NCBI GenBank assembly: GCA_012932295.1
Contig: JAAONU010000010.1
Location: forward strand, 20,038,047 to 20,102,046
Direction: 5' to 3'
Source of the DNA: Cyclina sinensis
Lineage: Eukaryota; Mollusca; Bivalvia; Venerida; Veneridae
DNA: 64,000 nucleotides
Below the pieces are notes generated by a model. The model saw nothing but the letters and a program-made list of their open reading frames with translations, had not been told where the DNA came from and searched no databases. Numbering within the stretch: the first letter of the stretch is position 1; each line of letters opens with the position of its first letter. A program made the translations under genes and the position numbers. Below are positions 21,275-35,500 of this stretch, one piece after another.

Positions 21275-24200
21275 TTTTTCCCCCAAATTCCAAAAAAATT
21301 CCCAATTGAAATTTTAAAAAACAAAAAAATAGAAATAATAACTAAAATCCACGAAAACAAGAGATCTTTCACTGTAACAGACTTGTAAGGATTGTTTCCA
21401 TCATCGACAGTAATTGTTAGTGTTTCTTTAAAACTTGCAAAACTGAAGTCATGTATTTTTCCCAATTTTTAGCAAAACTGCTGAAATTCCCAATTCCAAG
21501 GGTATGGGTCATATTCCCAAAATACTGAGAAAAAACCGTGATGTAGAATCATAGTTGTAACACAAAATTTGTGTAAATCCTGTAAGTTTAGTATGTTATA
21601 TCTTTGTAAGTGAAAGTGGTCCTCCAAGTGTAGTTTTGTTTGATTATATTGAATCTTTGGCAGTCTGCAAATTCAGCGGTAGCCCACTAGCCCATGGCTA
21701 GTAGAATTTAGGTCGGGCCCCTTAAAATTTTCCAAGTCACAAACCCAACTGGCCTGTAAACAATTAGCAGCAAATCACCTTATTTCCTGAAAATGAAATG
21801 ACTGAATTTCGAATGGAACAACCCATTTATTCTCAATCCAGGGAATAAAATTACAGATTAAATGTATTAATCATTATTCTTGACTTTATTTTTCCAAATT
21901 TAACATTTTTGGGCTTCTTAAAACGTATTTGGGCTAGTAGATATTGCCAACCACTAGCCCGAATGACTTGTTTTGGTCTTAAATTCTTTGACTGCTTTGG
22001 GTGGTAAAATCTGACAGGGCTTGTATTAAATGGTTAGCTCATGAGAACAGCTCATATATCTGATTGATTAACCCGTTACTGCTGTAATTTCATGTCCACC
22101 CTAACAAAAGCAAATATACATGTTTTGCCAAAGTGTTATAGTTGTGATTACATTGCAGACATTATCTGTCACAAGAATGGGGTCATTGTTACCGAGGAGC
22201 CGTTTCCTGTCCTCTTATAACAAAGAGAGTTGATGGATGGAATATTTTTAATTAATTGGTACTTTCTGCAGATCTACAAGTGGTCCTATAGGAAGTTACT
22301 TTGGTTCCCTCCTCTCGTACAGTGAGTTTCATATTTTATGGTCCATTATGAAAATTTGTTCCCTATCCCTCAAGACCTCCACAGTCAGGAATCTTTTGTG
22401 CAGAAAAGATGGTTATGTGAGAATGAAATAATTTGTAGAAATTGCTACGCTTTTAGTTTGCCTGTGTGAAATATGGTTGTTACTAAACCAAAATGTGTCT
22501 GGTGTTAAAGAAAAACATGTTGTAAAAATATCAGTCTGAGTTCGATAGGAACAACAAAATTCTGTTGAAATTCTGTGAATATATGAGTAAGATAAAAACT
22601 TTGCCAGGGGCAGAAAATAACTGGAGCACCTTTTGTGGTTCTGTAAGTTAGGCCGATTATTTGAGACTTTAGCCCACGTTTTTCACTATTTTGGGCCCTT
22701 TGTTTGTCCTGCCTCATTTCTCTTTGCTCTCTCACAGTAACTCATGACAGGAATTAAATGGAACTTTATGGGAAGCTTCAGTATCACGAGGTGATGTGCT
22801 TATTAGCTATTACAGTAACGATCTGGATTAGTTGTGTTTCATCAGGGTATTAGCCCTTTGATTTGCTGCATATAATATTCTATAGAACTTTTTGTGTCCA
22901 GGCTATGATGTCCTGGATTTTGTTTGTGTCCATTTCATAACTCATGCATTTTGGTTTTACAAAAGAATGAAATATCGAAAAACAGATTCAATGGCCATTT
23001 AATGAAGCTTGAAAATTTAAGGCCTGTTCCTTATTATACCCTTCTCAAATTTTGTATGCGTGGATAATGAAGAATTTATCGTACAGTCTGTAGGTTGGTT
23101 GTCTGAAATGGCCATGTCATAAACCAGAAAGTGCTTCAGAGAGCATCTGTCCTTTCCAGCAGTATCATGTAGATGAATTTACTGAATGCCAATAATATAA
23201 ATGATTAATTATAAAGTTAATTTTTATTGAAAACAAATAATGAATTTGTTATAACCTCATCTGGAACAGAAGAAGTGAACTGTCCTGTACAAGAATTTTC
23301 TCTTTTCTTCCAAATTTAGCTATATAAGGAAACATTTCTTTGATCTTTTTTATGTTTTTTTCCAGATGTTTTTTTTTCTTCCCTTCAGATACTTTTCCTT
23401 TGTTGTTCTGAGACGCCCCTTGTGTTGCAGCATTAGTCCAAACTGATTCACGTAGTGGGTCACATTTCTACAGTAACTTTCTACTTGTATTGGACCGTAT
23501 TGAATTTATTTGTTGGGGAAAGAGTGTATTGAATTAAGCAACATTTTTCTCGAGAATTCCATAAATTTAAGTGGAAATTGGGACTCTATATTGACATTAC
23601 TTATTAAGCTTGCTAGTTTGAATGGTTATTTACTCTGCCAAGGGATTGGTACTTGTTTAAGTTTGAAAAGGACTATTATGATTGGCTGAAGTGAGTAAAA
23701 TAGTAATCACATGATCGATTTTGATAAATGTGATTGGATGATGGCTTTTGTGGATCAGTGGATTAATGGCAGAAGATGGCTCAAGATCTCAAATGGTAGT
23801 TTTCCAGTTTTTCTATCTAATTGACTTTTGTTTTTATGCTAATGAATAAGATTTTTCTCATATTCTTGATAGTGGAAATGGAAGAGAATTGATTTTATCA
23901 TTTAAGGAAGACAATTTTGCTGGCATGAAAGAGATTTTAATGCCGTTTTAGTGTACTGGTAAAAAGTACTGAAATACAGAGAAAAAAAAGTATTCAGCAG
24001 GGTTTTTTCTAACCACCTGTTTTCCAGAAAAAAAAGAATTGAGACGTATGCAAAATTGTTAATCAAAACTGAAAGCAATCTTTAAAAAGCATAGGATATT
24101 ACTTACGACATGTGGACAGGTTTTGTTTTTCACTTCCCTTAATGGGAATGTGTCACTTATTTCAGGCTGGCTGTAGCTGATGCGGAGGACATTAGGTCAC

Positions 24201-24300
24201 ACCCAAAGCTTAAATTATTAAAGTAATATTTCATTTGGAAAGTAAGCTGACTAAAAATGAAGATACATAGGTTGATGCTCAAAGTTCAAAATAATATGTT
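21275..24300. other. Intron 1, largely unrecognised
   Basis: A loosely palindromic segment with repeated CCACTAGCCC/GGGCTAGTAG occurs at 21680-21967 and may be an eroded element. The remainder shows no exon, RNA gene or repeat that I can name. Confidence 0.45.
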
Positions 24301-24568
24301 TACCATATGCATTTAGAAATTTATAGATTGCCAACAGAGCGAAAGTTTATAGGTTGTTGACGATGAGTACAAATTTATAAGTTGAGTACAAGTGAGTAAA
24401 TTTAGTTGATGAATATGAGTGAAAATATACTAGTTGTGACAGATACTAGAAGATTATAGGTTGCTGATCACGAGTAAAAATTTATAAGTTGCCGAATGTA
24501 ACCGGATATATATAAGTTGCCATGAGTGAAAATAATAAATCATCTTTTAAGTATGAGTAAAAATTTTT
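24300..24568. repeat. Degenerate tandem repeat, left half split by an insertion
   Basis: Loose units of about 28-60 bp contain GAGTAAAAATTTATAAGTTG. The same pattern resumes at 27415-27540 right after the large element, so the element split this array. Confidence 0.6.
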
Positions 24569-27414
24569 AGCTCACCTGAGCACAAAGTGCTCAGGGTGAG
24601 CTTTTCTGATCGGTCTTTGTCCGTCGTCCGTCGTCCGTCGTCCGTCCGTCCGTCCGTCCGTCGTCAACTTTTCATTCAAACGACATCTCCTCTGAAACCA
24701 ATGGGGCAAATTTAATGAAACTTGCCTGGGATGTTCCTTGCATGAAGCTCTACCAAGATTGTTCAAATGGTTCTGGTCCATTGCATTTCTGGTTCACTGG
24801 AGCTAAAAATAGATTTTATAAGTTGGATCTTTAAAAATCTTCTTCTGCGAAACCACAAGGCCTGGAGCTTTGATATTTGGTATGAAGCATCATCTAGTGG
24901 ACCTCTACCAAGTTTGTTCAAATTATGTCCCTGGGGACAAAACTGACCCCACCCCAGGGGTCAGTTGATTTTACATAGAGTTATATAGGGAAGAATTGAA
25001 AATCTTCTTGTCAGAAACCACAAGGCCTAGAGTTAAGATATTTGGTATGTAGCATTGTCTAGTGGACCTCTACCAAGTTTGTTCAAATCATGGCCTCTGG
25101 GTGAAAAATGGCCCTGCCCCGGGGGTCACTTGTTTTTACATAGAGTTATATAGGAAATCTTAAAAAAATCTTCTTGTCAGAAACCGTAAGTTATAGAGCT
25201 TAGATATTTGGTGTGTAGCATTGTCTAGTGGACCTCTACCAAGTTTGTTCAAATCCTGTCCTCTGGGTCAAAAAATTGGCCCCGCCCCAGGGGGGCCACT
25301 AGTTTTTACATAGAGTTATATAAGAAAATCTTAAAAAATCGTCTTCTCAGAAACCTTAAGTTATAGAACTTAGATATTTGGTGTGTAGCATTGTCTAGTG
25401 GACCTCTACCAAGTTTGTTCAAATCATGGCCTCTGGTCAAAAATGGCCCCGCCCCAGGGGGCCACTAGTTTTACATAGAGTTATATAAGAAAATCTTAAA
25501 AAATCGTCTTCTCAGAAACCTTAAGTTATAGAACTTAGATATTTGGTGTGTAGCATTGTCTAGTGGACCTCTACCAAGTTTGTTCAAATCATGGCCTCTG
25601 GGTCAAAAATGGCCCCGCCCCAGGGGCCACTAGTTTTACATAGAGTTATATATATAGGAAAATCTTAAAAAATCTTCTTGTCAGAAACCGTAAGTTATAG
25701 AGCTTAGATATTTGGTGTGTAGCATTGTCTAGTGGACCTCTACCAAGTTTGTTCAAATCCTGTCCTCTGGGTCAAAAATGGCCCCGCCCCAGGGGCCACT
25801 AGTTTTACATAGAGTTACATAGGAAAATCTTAAAAAATCTTCTTGTCAGAAACCGTAAGTTATAGAGCTTAGATATTTGGTGTGTAGCATTGTCTAGTGG
25901 ACCTCTACCAAGTTTGTTCAAATCCTGTCCTCTGGGTCAAAAATGGCCCCGCCCCAGGGGCCACTAGTTTTACATAGAGTTATATAGGAAAATCTTAAAA
26001 AATCTTCTTATCAGAAACCGTAAGTTATAGAGCTTAGATATTTGGTGTGTAGCATTGCCTAGTGGACCTCTACCAAGTTTGTTCAAATCATGGCCTCTGG
26101 GTCAAAAACGACCCCGCCCCAGGGGCCACTAGTTTTACATAGAGTTATATAGGAAAATCTTAAAAAATCTTCTTGTCAGAAACCGTAAGTTATAGAGCTT
26201 AGATATTTGGTGTGTAGCATTGTCTAGTGGACCTCTACCAAGTTTGTTCAAATCCTGGCCTCTGGGTCAAAAATGACCCCGCCCCAGGGGCCACTAGTTT
26301 TACATAGAGTTATATAGGAAAAACTAAAAAATCTTCTTGTCAGAAACCGTAAGTTATAGAGCTTAGATATTTGGTGTGTAGCATTGTCTAGTGGACCTCT
26401 ACCAAGTTTGTTCAAATCATGGCCTCTGGGTCAAAAATGACCCCGCCCCAGGGGCCACTAGTTTTACATAGAGTTATATAGGAAAATCTTAAAAAATCTT
26501 CTTGTCAGAAACCGTAAGTTATAGAGCTTAGATATTTGGTGTGTAGCATTGTCTAGTGGACCTCTACCAAGTTTGTTCAAATCCTGGCCTCTGGGTCAAA
26601 AATGGCCCCACACCGGGGGGTCACTTGTTTTACATAGAGTTATATAGGAAAAACTAAAAAATCTTCTTGTCAGAAACAAGGAGGCCTACAGTTAAGATAT
26701 TTGGTATGTAGCATTGTCTAGTGGACCTCTACCAAGTTTGTTCATTTCCTGTCCTCTGGGTCAAAAATGGCCCCGCCCCGGGGGTCACTTGTTTTACATA
26801 GAGTTATATAGGAAAATCTTAAAAAAATCTTCTTATCAGAAACCGTTAGTTATAGAGCTTAGATATTTGGTGTGTAGCATTGTCTAGTGGACCTCTACCA
26901 AGTTTGTTAGAAAAATGTCCCTGGGGTCACTATTGGCTCCGCCCGAGGGGTCACAAGTTTTAAATAACAATATAGAAGAAAATCTTTAAAAATCTTCTTG
27001 TCTGAAACCACAAGACCTAGAATTTTAAAATTTGGCATGAAGCAAGCTTTATCAAGCTGTTTCAAATTATTGGATTAGGTTAAAGGTCACGGAGGCTTAA
27101 AGTAGATTTATCTGCTGTACCTCATAGTGCCTTCATTTATAGACCAATATTTTTGATATTCAGTATAGAGGTTCCTTGCATGGACCTCTACCCATGGGTA
27201 GGGTTTGAGGTCACTGGGTCAAGGTCAAGGTCACCATAGCTTATAATAGATATTTCTTCTTTCTGTCATAGAGCCTTTATTTATTGACTGATATTTTACA
27301 TATTTGGTTTGTAGGCACTTACATATTTTCAATTAAAAAATGAAATACTGCTTAACAGCAAACCTACAGCCAAAGTACTCAGGTGAGCGATCCAGGGCCA
27401 TCATGGCCCTCTTG
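24569..27414 (+). mobile_element. Large HINE/pearl-like element with ~160-bp core units
   Basis: The left end is a strong hairpin, AGCTCACCTGAGCAC-AAA-GTGCTCAGGGTGAGC, then TCCGTCGTCCGTCGTCC microsatellite. About 13 or more tandem units of roughly 160-175 bp follow, each with GATATTTGGT, TAGTGGACCTCTACCAAG, a CCCCGCCCCAGGGG palindrome and TTTTACATAGAGTTATATAG. The right end has ACTCAGGTGAGC, hairpin AGGGCC-ATCAT-GGCCCT and CTTG before TT. Central units are nearly identical and outer ones diverged. No protein is encoded. The 2.85-kb length reflects core amplification. Confidence 0.8.
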
Positions 27415-27540
27415 TTAAGTTTCTGATCATGAGTAAAAATTCATAAGTTTGTGATTGTTATTGAAAATAGACAGGTTGCTGTTGTTAGTAACAATTATAA
27501 AATTATGCTCACAGGTAATTGAATATATAGGTTGCTGCCA
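27415..27540. repeat. Degenerate tandem repeat, right half of split array
   Basis: Continues GAGTAAAAATTCATAAGTTT-type units from 24300-24568 across the inserted element. Confidence 0.55.
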
Positions 27541-29617
27541 GAAAGGGTGAGGTTGTTGCAGATATTTCTCCAAGAAAATGATGCTGACTTAGAAACATTT
27601 TACAGATAGCCTTACTGATATGAGGAAAATATGGTAAAACAAAATATGGTTATTCTTTACATCAGCATCTTCTGTTCTCTATCAGTATTTTTCCCCTTAG
27701 TGGCCAAAGATATGCAGATATATTTCTATGAATAATTAGAAGCTAAAAGGCTACTGATTTCCCTCTTTGCAAATAGTATGCATAATTTATAAGTGGGGGA
27801 AACTTTGAAGTCAAATGACATTTTGTAATGAATATATTTGACATTTCCTGAGAAAATGGCATGGAAATTACGGCAGAATTAGAGAGTGAAAGGATTTTGG
27901 GTGGGAGATCTTGGTACATAATGTATATGTCAGTTTTATACAAAGCAACTACTATATTATATATATATATATAAGAAAAAAAGGAGAGAAAAAAAACACA
28001 CCAAGAATCTTGATTTGACTAAATGTCTACATGATAAAATTTAATGTGAACTTTTTAGCATTGGTAAATTCTTTGAGCTGCAGATGTGTGTATTCCTTCA
28101 GTTCCGTGGTATGAAAATGAGGTTAAGATGTCAAGCTTACATCAAATCTTAGTTCAGTAAACTCAGATTAACTGCAGAGTTTAATTTGAGAATTACAGTA
28201 TCCAGTTATAGTAGTTATTTCCTGTGATTGCTAACAGTAATAGATCCAGGGTCAAAAGTTCAACACCCCCACCCACTCCTCTTCTAACGCTATGCATTGT
28301 CTTGGATGAGACATCAAACGCTCAGCATATGAAACAACCAAGAGTGTCTTCTGTATCTTGCACAATCCCCCACTACTTAGAATAACGGTTAGAGTACAGA
28401 TACCGCTCGACTGTTTAACTCATCGAAACTGGTGTCCACAAGTAAGCTCAAATAGATAGACCAGTAATCCCAAATGAAAGGTTGTACAAGTTCATTGCAT
28501 TGAGTGAAAGCAAAATGGTTCTATTTGCTCCTGAATCTTATAACACTTGAAATCTTTTAGCATTCAACCCACAGTTGGTAGAAGAGGAGCTTGAGATTCT
28601 GGTCCAAACACCACTCCCAACCTCACCCCTTCCACCACACACACACAAGCATGCACACACACATACAAACACACATGTAACTGTATCTCATTTTGATAAT
28701 GTAAGTTAGTTTTATTACAAGATGAGCAGATTAGGTCCAGCATGGTTCTCTTGTTTCAGAGCTAATTGATAAGGCATGTACGTTACAAGAAGTGACTACA
28801 GCATTGTCAATAAATCTATACAGTATCAAAGTTTGTACAAACATCATCTTATGCAGATGGTATTGTTAAAGCATCGCTTTGTATGACTGATTTTTCATCA
28901 TTTCTAGATGTCTCAGTTACGTGAAATTTTTCAATGTAATAGATGATGGAGGGAAAAGAAATTGAAAGAAAACTTTTATTTTTTGTGTATGGCTTTAGAT
29001 TTACTTAATTGTTTTAAAAATTAATTAATTAATTAATTAATTAAGAATGAATTAGATATTAAGCTGAAAAAAGGACAGAGGAATGACAGGTATTTGTAGG
29101 AAGGAAGTACTAACTGGATGAATATTATAAATGTAAAAATAGACATGTGTGCGGTGATGGGATGTGTGTACATCAGGAAGTTTACTAAATTTGGTAAGCA
29201 AAATATTAATGTGTGTTCAATTTAGGTAGTGTTCTAGTTTTAATTTTTATCAGTAGGAATATAATTATATTAGGTGACTGAACAGGATATATTTACTTAA
29301 ATGTTGGTGAATTTACAGAGAAAACACCAAAATTTCCTTTATTATTTTCCCAGTTCTGTTATAAAAAAAATTGTTGGAGTTAGCAAATAGAGAGATAAAT
29401 GTAAGTGGTTGTTTTGTTAATCTTCTTATTGTGTTTATTATTCTGTTGTGTGCAGCTATGAAGCATAATTATAGCTATCTTTTGGGCTGGAACTGATAAG
29501 AAATACATGTATTTGCATTGAATGGGGCACTGAAAAGTAGCATCTGATGGAACATTGGTATCTGTATGCCTTAACCTATGATGTTGAATATAGGGCTTAT
29601 ACCTATAAAAGGAAAGG
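27541..29617. other. Intron 1, microsatellites and a possible old SINE tail
   Basis: (AT)n at about 27953-27972, (CA)-rich at 28630-28672 and (TTAA)n at 29021-29044. A SINE-like stretch, 'cttggatgagacatcaaacg', lies near 28301-28320 without a recognisable head. No exon recognised. Confidence 0.45.
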
Positions 29618-29873
29618 CATCTGGCAGTCTCAGACCTGTGAAACAAAGGTATCTGTTAACAGTTTGGCTCAAACCTGTAAAACGCTGGTATCTGTCAGGC
29701 TCAAACCTGTGATATGCAGGTATCTGTCAGGCTCAAACCTGTGAAATGCAGGTATCTGTCAGGCTCAAACCTGTGAAATGCAGATATCTGTCAGTCTCAG
29801 ACTGTGAAACACTGTTATCTGTCAGACTCAAACTGTGAAACACTGTTATCTGTCAGGCTTAAACCTGCAAAAC
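29618..29873. repeat. 32-bp minisatellite, about 8 copies
   Basis: Unit GTATCTGTCAGGCTCAAACC plus TGTGAAATGCAG; the edges are more diverged. Confidence 0.85.
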
Positions 29874-32244
29874 AAATCAATGAATAGAGGTATGATTGGT
29901 TTCTTGGGCTTATACATGAGAAAATACTGGTATCAGTACCAAGCTTACTTAGTAAACACAGCGTTCTGACCTTTGCCTCACAGCTAGGTAGCGGGAAGTT
30001 CCATGTCACTGAAGCTCAGTTACCTGGATAAAAGCAGGTCTCCAAAGTTTGAAACACATACAGAGAAAGGCTTGTTGCAAAGTGCTTAAGTGTGAACTTA
30101 ATACTTGTAGCATATTACGGCAATCTCTAGTTGGTTGCAGATCATTTTATATACTGAAATATGGGGGAAAATGTAATGCCAGTGTTAATAATCGGAGGAA
30201 ATTCTTATAAAGCATGTGGCTCCTAAATGCCAAATTTAATATGAATTCCTTAATTGCAGTTTGACATTTTATCCTGGTGTTTTGTCCATCATTATACTGT
30301 CATTAGGGGCCGTTAGGCTCCTACTAATTGTTGCTGCCAAAAATATGCAGTCTTTGTGTTTTCTGGTGTGGGACATTTGAAATGAAAATGCCATGAAACT
30401 TGCAAAATGTCAGGGGGATACATGAAACAGTCATGAAATAGACACCCTGACAGTTGGTTGTAGCAACGTGGATGACAAGGATATTTTGCAGAAATTTGTG
30501 ACTTTTTTTTGGAGGGATGAGAAAATAAGACAATACCAGGAACAGAATTATGGGTAATATTTTTTGTGTGTAATTTGTATTTAAAAAAAAATGTGTATCG
30601 TAATCTGACTTGAATGTTTTTCCTTATTTGCTTAACTTCCTTGCGATTTTTTTTTTTTTGGAACAGTTTTTGAAATTTGAAATTATTGGGAACATTTTTG
30701 GGATGCTTTTTGTCAGAATTAACATTTTGTTAAAACTGTTTTATGGGAGAAAAAATGGTACTTCGATTTGATTTTTTAAAGTTACGAGAATAAATTTACT
30801 ATCTAGTTGTTTTTATTGAATTTACTTTAATACCTCTGAAATTAATAAAAAAGATGAAAGCCAAAAGAAAAGAGAAAAAAAAGATACTTGATAATCTTCT
30901 GTTTATTGAAGTTGCATTTTATTGTACATAACTTCATTGGAAATCACATTGTGCCTGCTTCAGGTCAGTTCCTGAAGTATGCAGCATCAAAGGCAAGAAG
31001 GCATGTTGCTTTTTGCAGCTCTACCTGTCAGTCAAATAGGCAAAATGAATACACATGACAAAGCAAACTCCACCCAGTGGTAACTTTCCTTTCAGGCAGT
31101 AAATACTGCCAGCAGTTGTGATGATAGTCAAAAGTAACTAAACACAGTTATAAAATTTTGTTCAAATTATTTTCTTATAATTTTCTTACTTCCAGACATG
31201 TAAAATCGGTGTATTTCCTATTATAACTAAACAAAGTATTAGTGAGTAAAATAATTACTTTTTAAGAAATTAATACAATTCCATGTATACATAGCTGGAA
31301 ACATGCTTAAGTTAACCTGTGCCAGCAGAGTTCTTTTCCAAAGAAAGAAGGGGAGATCACTGCTAGGAGATTGATGCCATAGCTGTTGTTTCATCCATTA
31401 AGGGGTTGCATATAAAGTACAAGTGAGCTGTCATCTAGGTGAAGTTTATTTTCTCTAAGATCACTTGATATAAATTTGACAAAGTACAATACATAAATAC
31501 CAGCTCATTTCTTAATTGAGTGACAAAAATGGATGATTTACAGGTTACTAAACCAGGAGAAAAGTGTAGATTGAAAGGTCCGTCTGGTTCCATGTGTGTT
31601 AGCCTCACTTCAAAGTAGACTGCCATGCTTTTAGTCTGCAAGGTTTAACACTTAACCTGCTTGAACCGAAAGTGGTTACCCTTTGCCACCACTAATTTAG
31701 AGCCATGCCAGCCTGCACATCCAATTCAAATTGTGTTGTAATATTCTCTTCCTTTTTTTTTTTATCATTGTATATTATTTTCAACTTGAATGTTTTAAGA
31801 CTTCCTTATATAAGACTTCTTTTCATTGGATTAATTTAAATCATCCCACAAGTTCAAGAAATGTGTTTAAGGCAATGTCTTGTTTTGTTTTCCAAATAAT
31901 ACTTCTTGGATTTTGTTTCAGCAGATTTGTTTTTCTTGGGCCATAAAAGACAAATGGCTTTACATGTATCAGAAATATCTAATGGAAATCATTGGCTTGC
32001 ATTTCCATAATGCTAGGGTCTTTAGTTACTGTACAAACACCATCTTCATTTGCATATTTTCTTCTTGGGGAAATAGGGAGAATTCAGTGACTAATTAGAC
32101 GGTCTGTATTTCATTGTAATTGTACTCTCCAGAACAATTCTTTTAATGAAGGAATTGATTGAATATGTCTTATATGACTTCTTACATCTTAAGAACCTGG
32201 CTCTTTGGTGGGAAGTTTTGGACTGTGAATTATGGTCTTGCACT
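29874..32244. other. Intron 1, nothing recognised
   Basis: AT-rich sequence with homopolymer runs (T at about 30650). No element or exon identified. Confidence 0.5.
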
Positions 32245-32545
32245 AAACTGGATTCTGGGTTTTGGTCTGCATGAGGAATATATTTTCACTTTTAGCTGGA
32301 TTCTAGCTTTTGGTCTGTGGTCTATATTCTTACCTCAAGCTGGATATTGGCTTTTGGTCTGTGGTCTATATTCTTACCTTAAGCTGGATATTGGCTTTTG
32401 GTCTGTGGATTTTCACCTTTAGCTGGATGCTGGCTTTTGGTCTGTGGTCTATAATGATATTCCTAAGCTGGATACTAGCTGTTTGTGAGTGGTCTGTATT
32501 ATCACCTTTATCTGGATAATGGCTTTTAAACTGTGTACAGTGATC
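32245..32545. repeat. ~45-bp minisatellite, about 7 copies
   Basis: Unit AGCTGGATATTGGCTTTTGG plus TCTGTGGTCTATATTCTTACCTTA-like tail. Open frames across it on both strands are a by-product of the repeat. Weaker 'gctggctttt' echoes continue to about 32900. Confidence 0.85.
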
Positions 32546-35500
32546 TTGCTTCACACTTGAAGCTGGCTTTTGAACTATGGACTGTTATCTGGCTTCAGGC
32601 TTGAAGTGGGCAGTTGAACTTCAAATTTTGAACTTAAGTTAGACTTGAAGGACTAAAGGCTAGTTGCTGGGAACTGGCCATTGTAGTATGAATGAAAAGC
32701 TGGCTGTTAAAATGTTGATTTCAGAGTAAGTGTTTATTTTATTTGTCCTAGCTTTTGGCCTACAGCAAGCTTTTAAAATTTGTGTTTTGAAGTTAACTGA
32801 ATTATATAGTTGTAGGGCTTTTGATTGGACCAAGACTGACTGAGAACTAAAAACTAGCTTTTGGACTTCAGTCTGGAAGCTGGACTTCGATTCATCAGAT
32901 GTTGAGAGCTGATTAGGTATTCAGGCAATGTTAGGATTGTAAAGTGTTAATTCATCTACAAATAAATTTGTTTTCATATATACTCAGGTATTTGATTTGA
33001 AAGTCAAAATTTAACTCCTAGGTTTTGCATGCAAAGATTTTTTTTTTTTGATTTATTTAAAAGCCATATCAAAGAACAGAAAAAAGAAGGTGTTTAAAAT
33101 GATTCAGGTAAGGATTTAATTCTGCCTTTTTAGTGAGTCTGTAAAACTTCCATAGAAAATTTCCAATTTTGTTTTTGCATAAGACTGTAAAGCATTAAAA
33201 GTCTTCAGTAGAGAAAATTAGATTGTATCAGTTGAGACATTTTGACTCCAGATTGTATTGGATGCAGATAAGAGTCGGAGTGGTTGCAGTATTGGCAGCT
33301 TACAAATTGTGTAAAAAAAAAACGTGTAAAATACTGAATTCATAACAAAATTAATACAGTTTTTAGACTGGTATCATGAGCTTTAAAAACTATCTCGCCA
33401 GTATCCGGAGACCAGAAATCTGATTTTGACAGAATTTTGAATATGTTGCCATGGTAACAATCATAGTTTGATGAATGGGCGGCATGAGTAGTTTATAACA
33501 GGTTGCTACGTATGAGCTGATACTCTGTAACAACTGCATCGGATATGTCAGTTCATAATGGTAGGCTATATATTGCACGGGATATATAATCGTAGGTGTT
33601 TTAAACCTTATCATGTAAATTTGGATATTTTTGTGTTTTTTGATGGCATTTTATGGCATATTTCAGATAATATTTAAATGTAATAAGTTTCTTATAGCGT
33701 ATTACTCGGATAAAATGTTTTGACAAGCAAGTATTTTATGCTAACGTTTTTCGAGCAAAATGTCTTATGTTTAAGTAATTGAAATTTATGTCGAAAGAGA
33801 TGTTCTTGAAAAGAATTAGATATAAGGCTGAATACATAGATAATATCAAAAACATAAACAATATTGAGCTGCAATTTCTTGTAAGTATAATATTGCATGA
33901 AGTTCTGGAGTATTACTAAGCAATGTCTGGATTTGATTGTATTGTTTCGCCCCCTCTGGTTTTATTTTTTATATATTTACTGGTACTGAGAAATTCAGTA
34001 CTAAACCGATAACTGCATATGATATTAATCATTCATTTTTTAGTGGATCTCATAAAAGTTATCAAAATTTATTAATGAAATAATAAATCTGTGTACCTTT
34101 TGTTAAGTACATTTGAATCAAACTGATGTGCCAAATTGTAACTGGACATAATAAATAGGGTCAAGAAATTTTGTACCAGTAAAGGACAGTCAAAGGATGA
34201 AGGTCATGGTCATACATAAATGTCAAAGGTCGAATTCTTACTAACTGTTGCTAAGGTAAAGAAGTAGATCATTTGTTGAGGCTGTATGCCATTTGGTGTT
34301 GATTTTTCATCAAAGAAACCAGTCTAAGAAAACTGGGTGACAGTGTCTAGCAAAATATTAATTTACTTTCAGTTTTAAAAATAATCTTCAAAAATAACTT
34401 CACCTTTTCAAAGGTCAAGCCTTAATCACATAATTATAGTTAAGATTGAAGAGCTTGGCTAGTTTTGAACTAATTAAAAGTTGTTTCTTTTGCAGGATAG
34501 TTCAGATTAATGTAAACTTCTTTAAGCAACTATGCTGAGTTCTGGCCAATAAGTAGAACAAACAATGAAAGTCAAAATCAGTTCGATGTCTGGATTTAAA
34601 CCAGCTACACGGGAAAAGAATCACCTTAAGATTTGGCCATACCCAGTCAGTTAGATTTGCTGGTAAAAAATTTATTTAATCAAGCATCCATTTCTGTGAG
34701 CTCAGTATCACATGGTATAAAGTTGATGCGGAGAGATAGGAGGTTCGCATTTTGTTGTGTGGCTTTTTTTGCAATTTCTTGCCTTTAGATAAAGCCTGGG
34801 AAACTGTACTGCAGAGTATGTGCAAACAAGTTACACTCTGTTTCTAAATTCATAAATCCTAGTCATATCTGATTCCAACATTCTGTTCTAAAAATAAGGC
34901 GATGGTGCAAAGGGGATTCATTATTTAAAAAAGTCACAGATTTAAACATTTTCATAACACAATTCAGATAGAATAGTAATAAATTGCAAAGAAAAAACAT
35001 GTTAAAAGATATATGGCATGAATGCCAAAAGATGTGTATTATTTGTCTTGAGTTGTAGTATAATTATTTGAACTACATACAAATGTAATTAAGAAATTAG
35101 GCATTTACATTCCATTGCAATTAGGACTAATTAAACTGCTTCATACAGAACAACCTGAACAGGTATTTTCACAAACTATACAGCTAGATTTTCAGCTTTT
35201 GTTAATTATTAGTCTTCTACAACCCTAATTTTCTAAAATGGACATGACCATCACTCTGTTTGGACAGATCCATTTCTCAGTTTATAGGGGTATTGAAGTC
35301 AAAGATAATCAAAGAAAAGCTGAACGAGAAGAACAACAAAAAAACAACCGTTAAATATCCACAGATATATCATGCTGTTGACTTCCTTATACAAATATCA
35401 CTGAAAGGAGTCAGTAGTTTTATTTCTTCCTTGTACAAAATGAAGACTGAGATAGACCAATTTAATACAGTACATGTTCAATGTTAGAAGAGAAGAAAAT

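Noticed and set aside
32159..32554. Frames of 62-87 codons rich in Trp, Leu and Tyr, looking like membrane peptides
   Set aside because: They occur on both strands across a ~45-bp minisatellite and are repeat artefacts.
32750..34600. tRNA-like SINE near 34592 (minus GGTTTAAATCC)
   Set aside because: No A box at a suitable distance and no recognisable tail.
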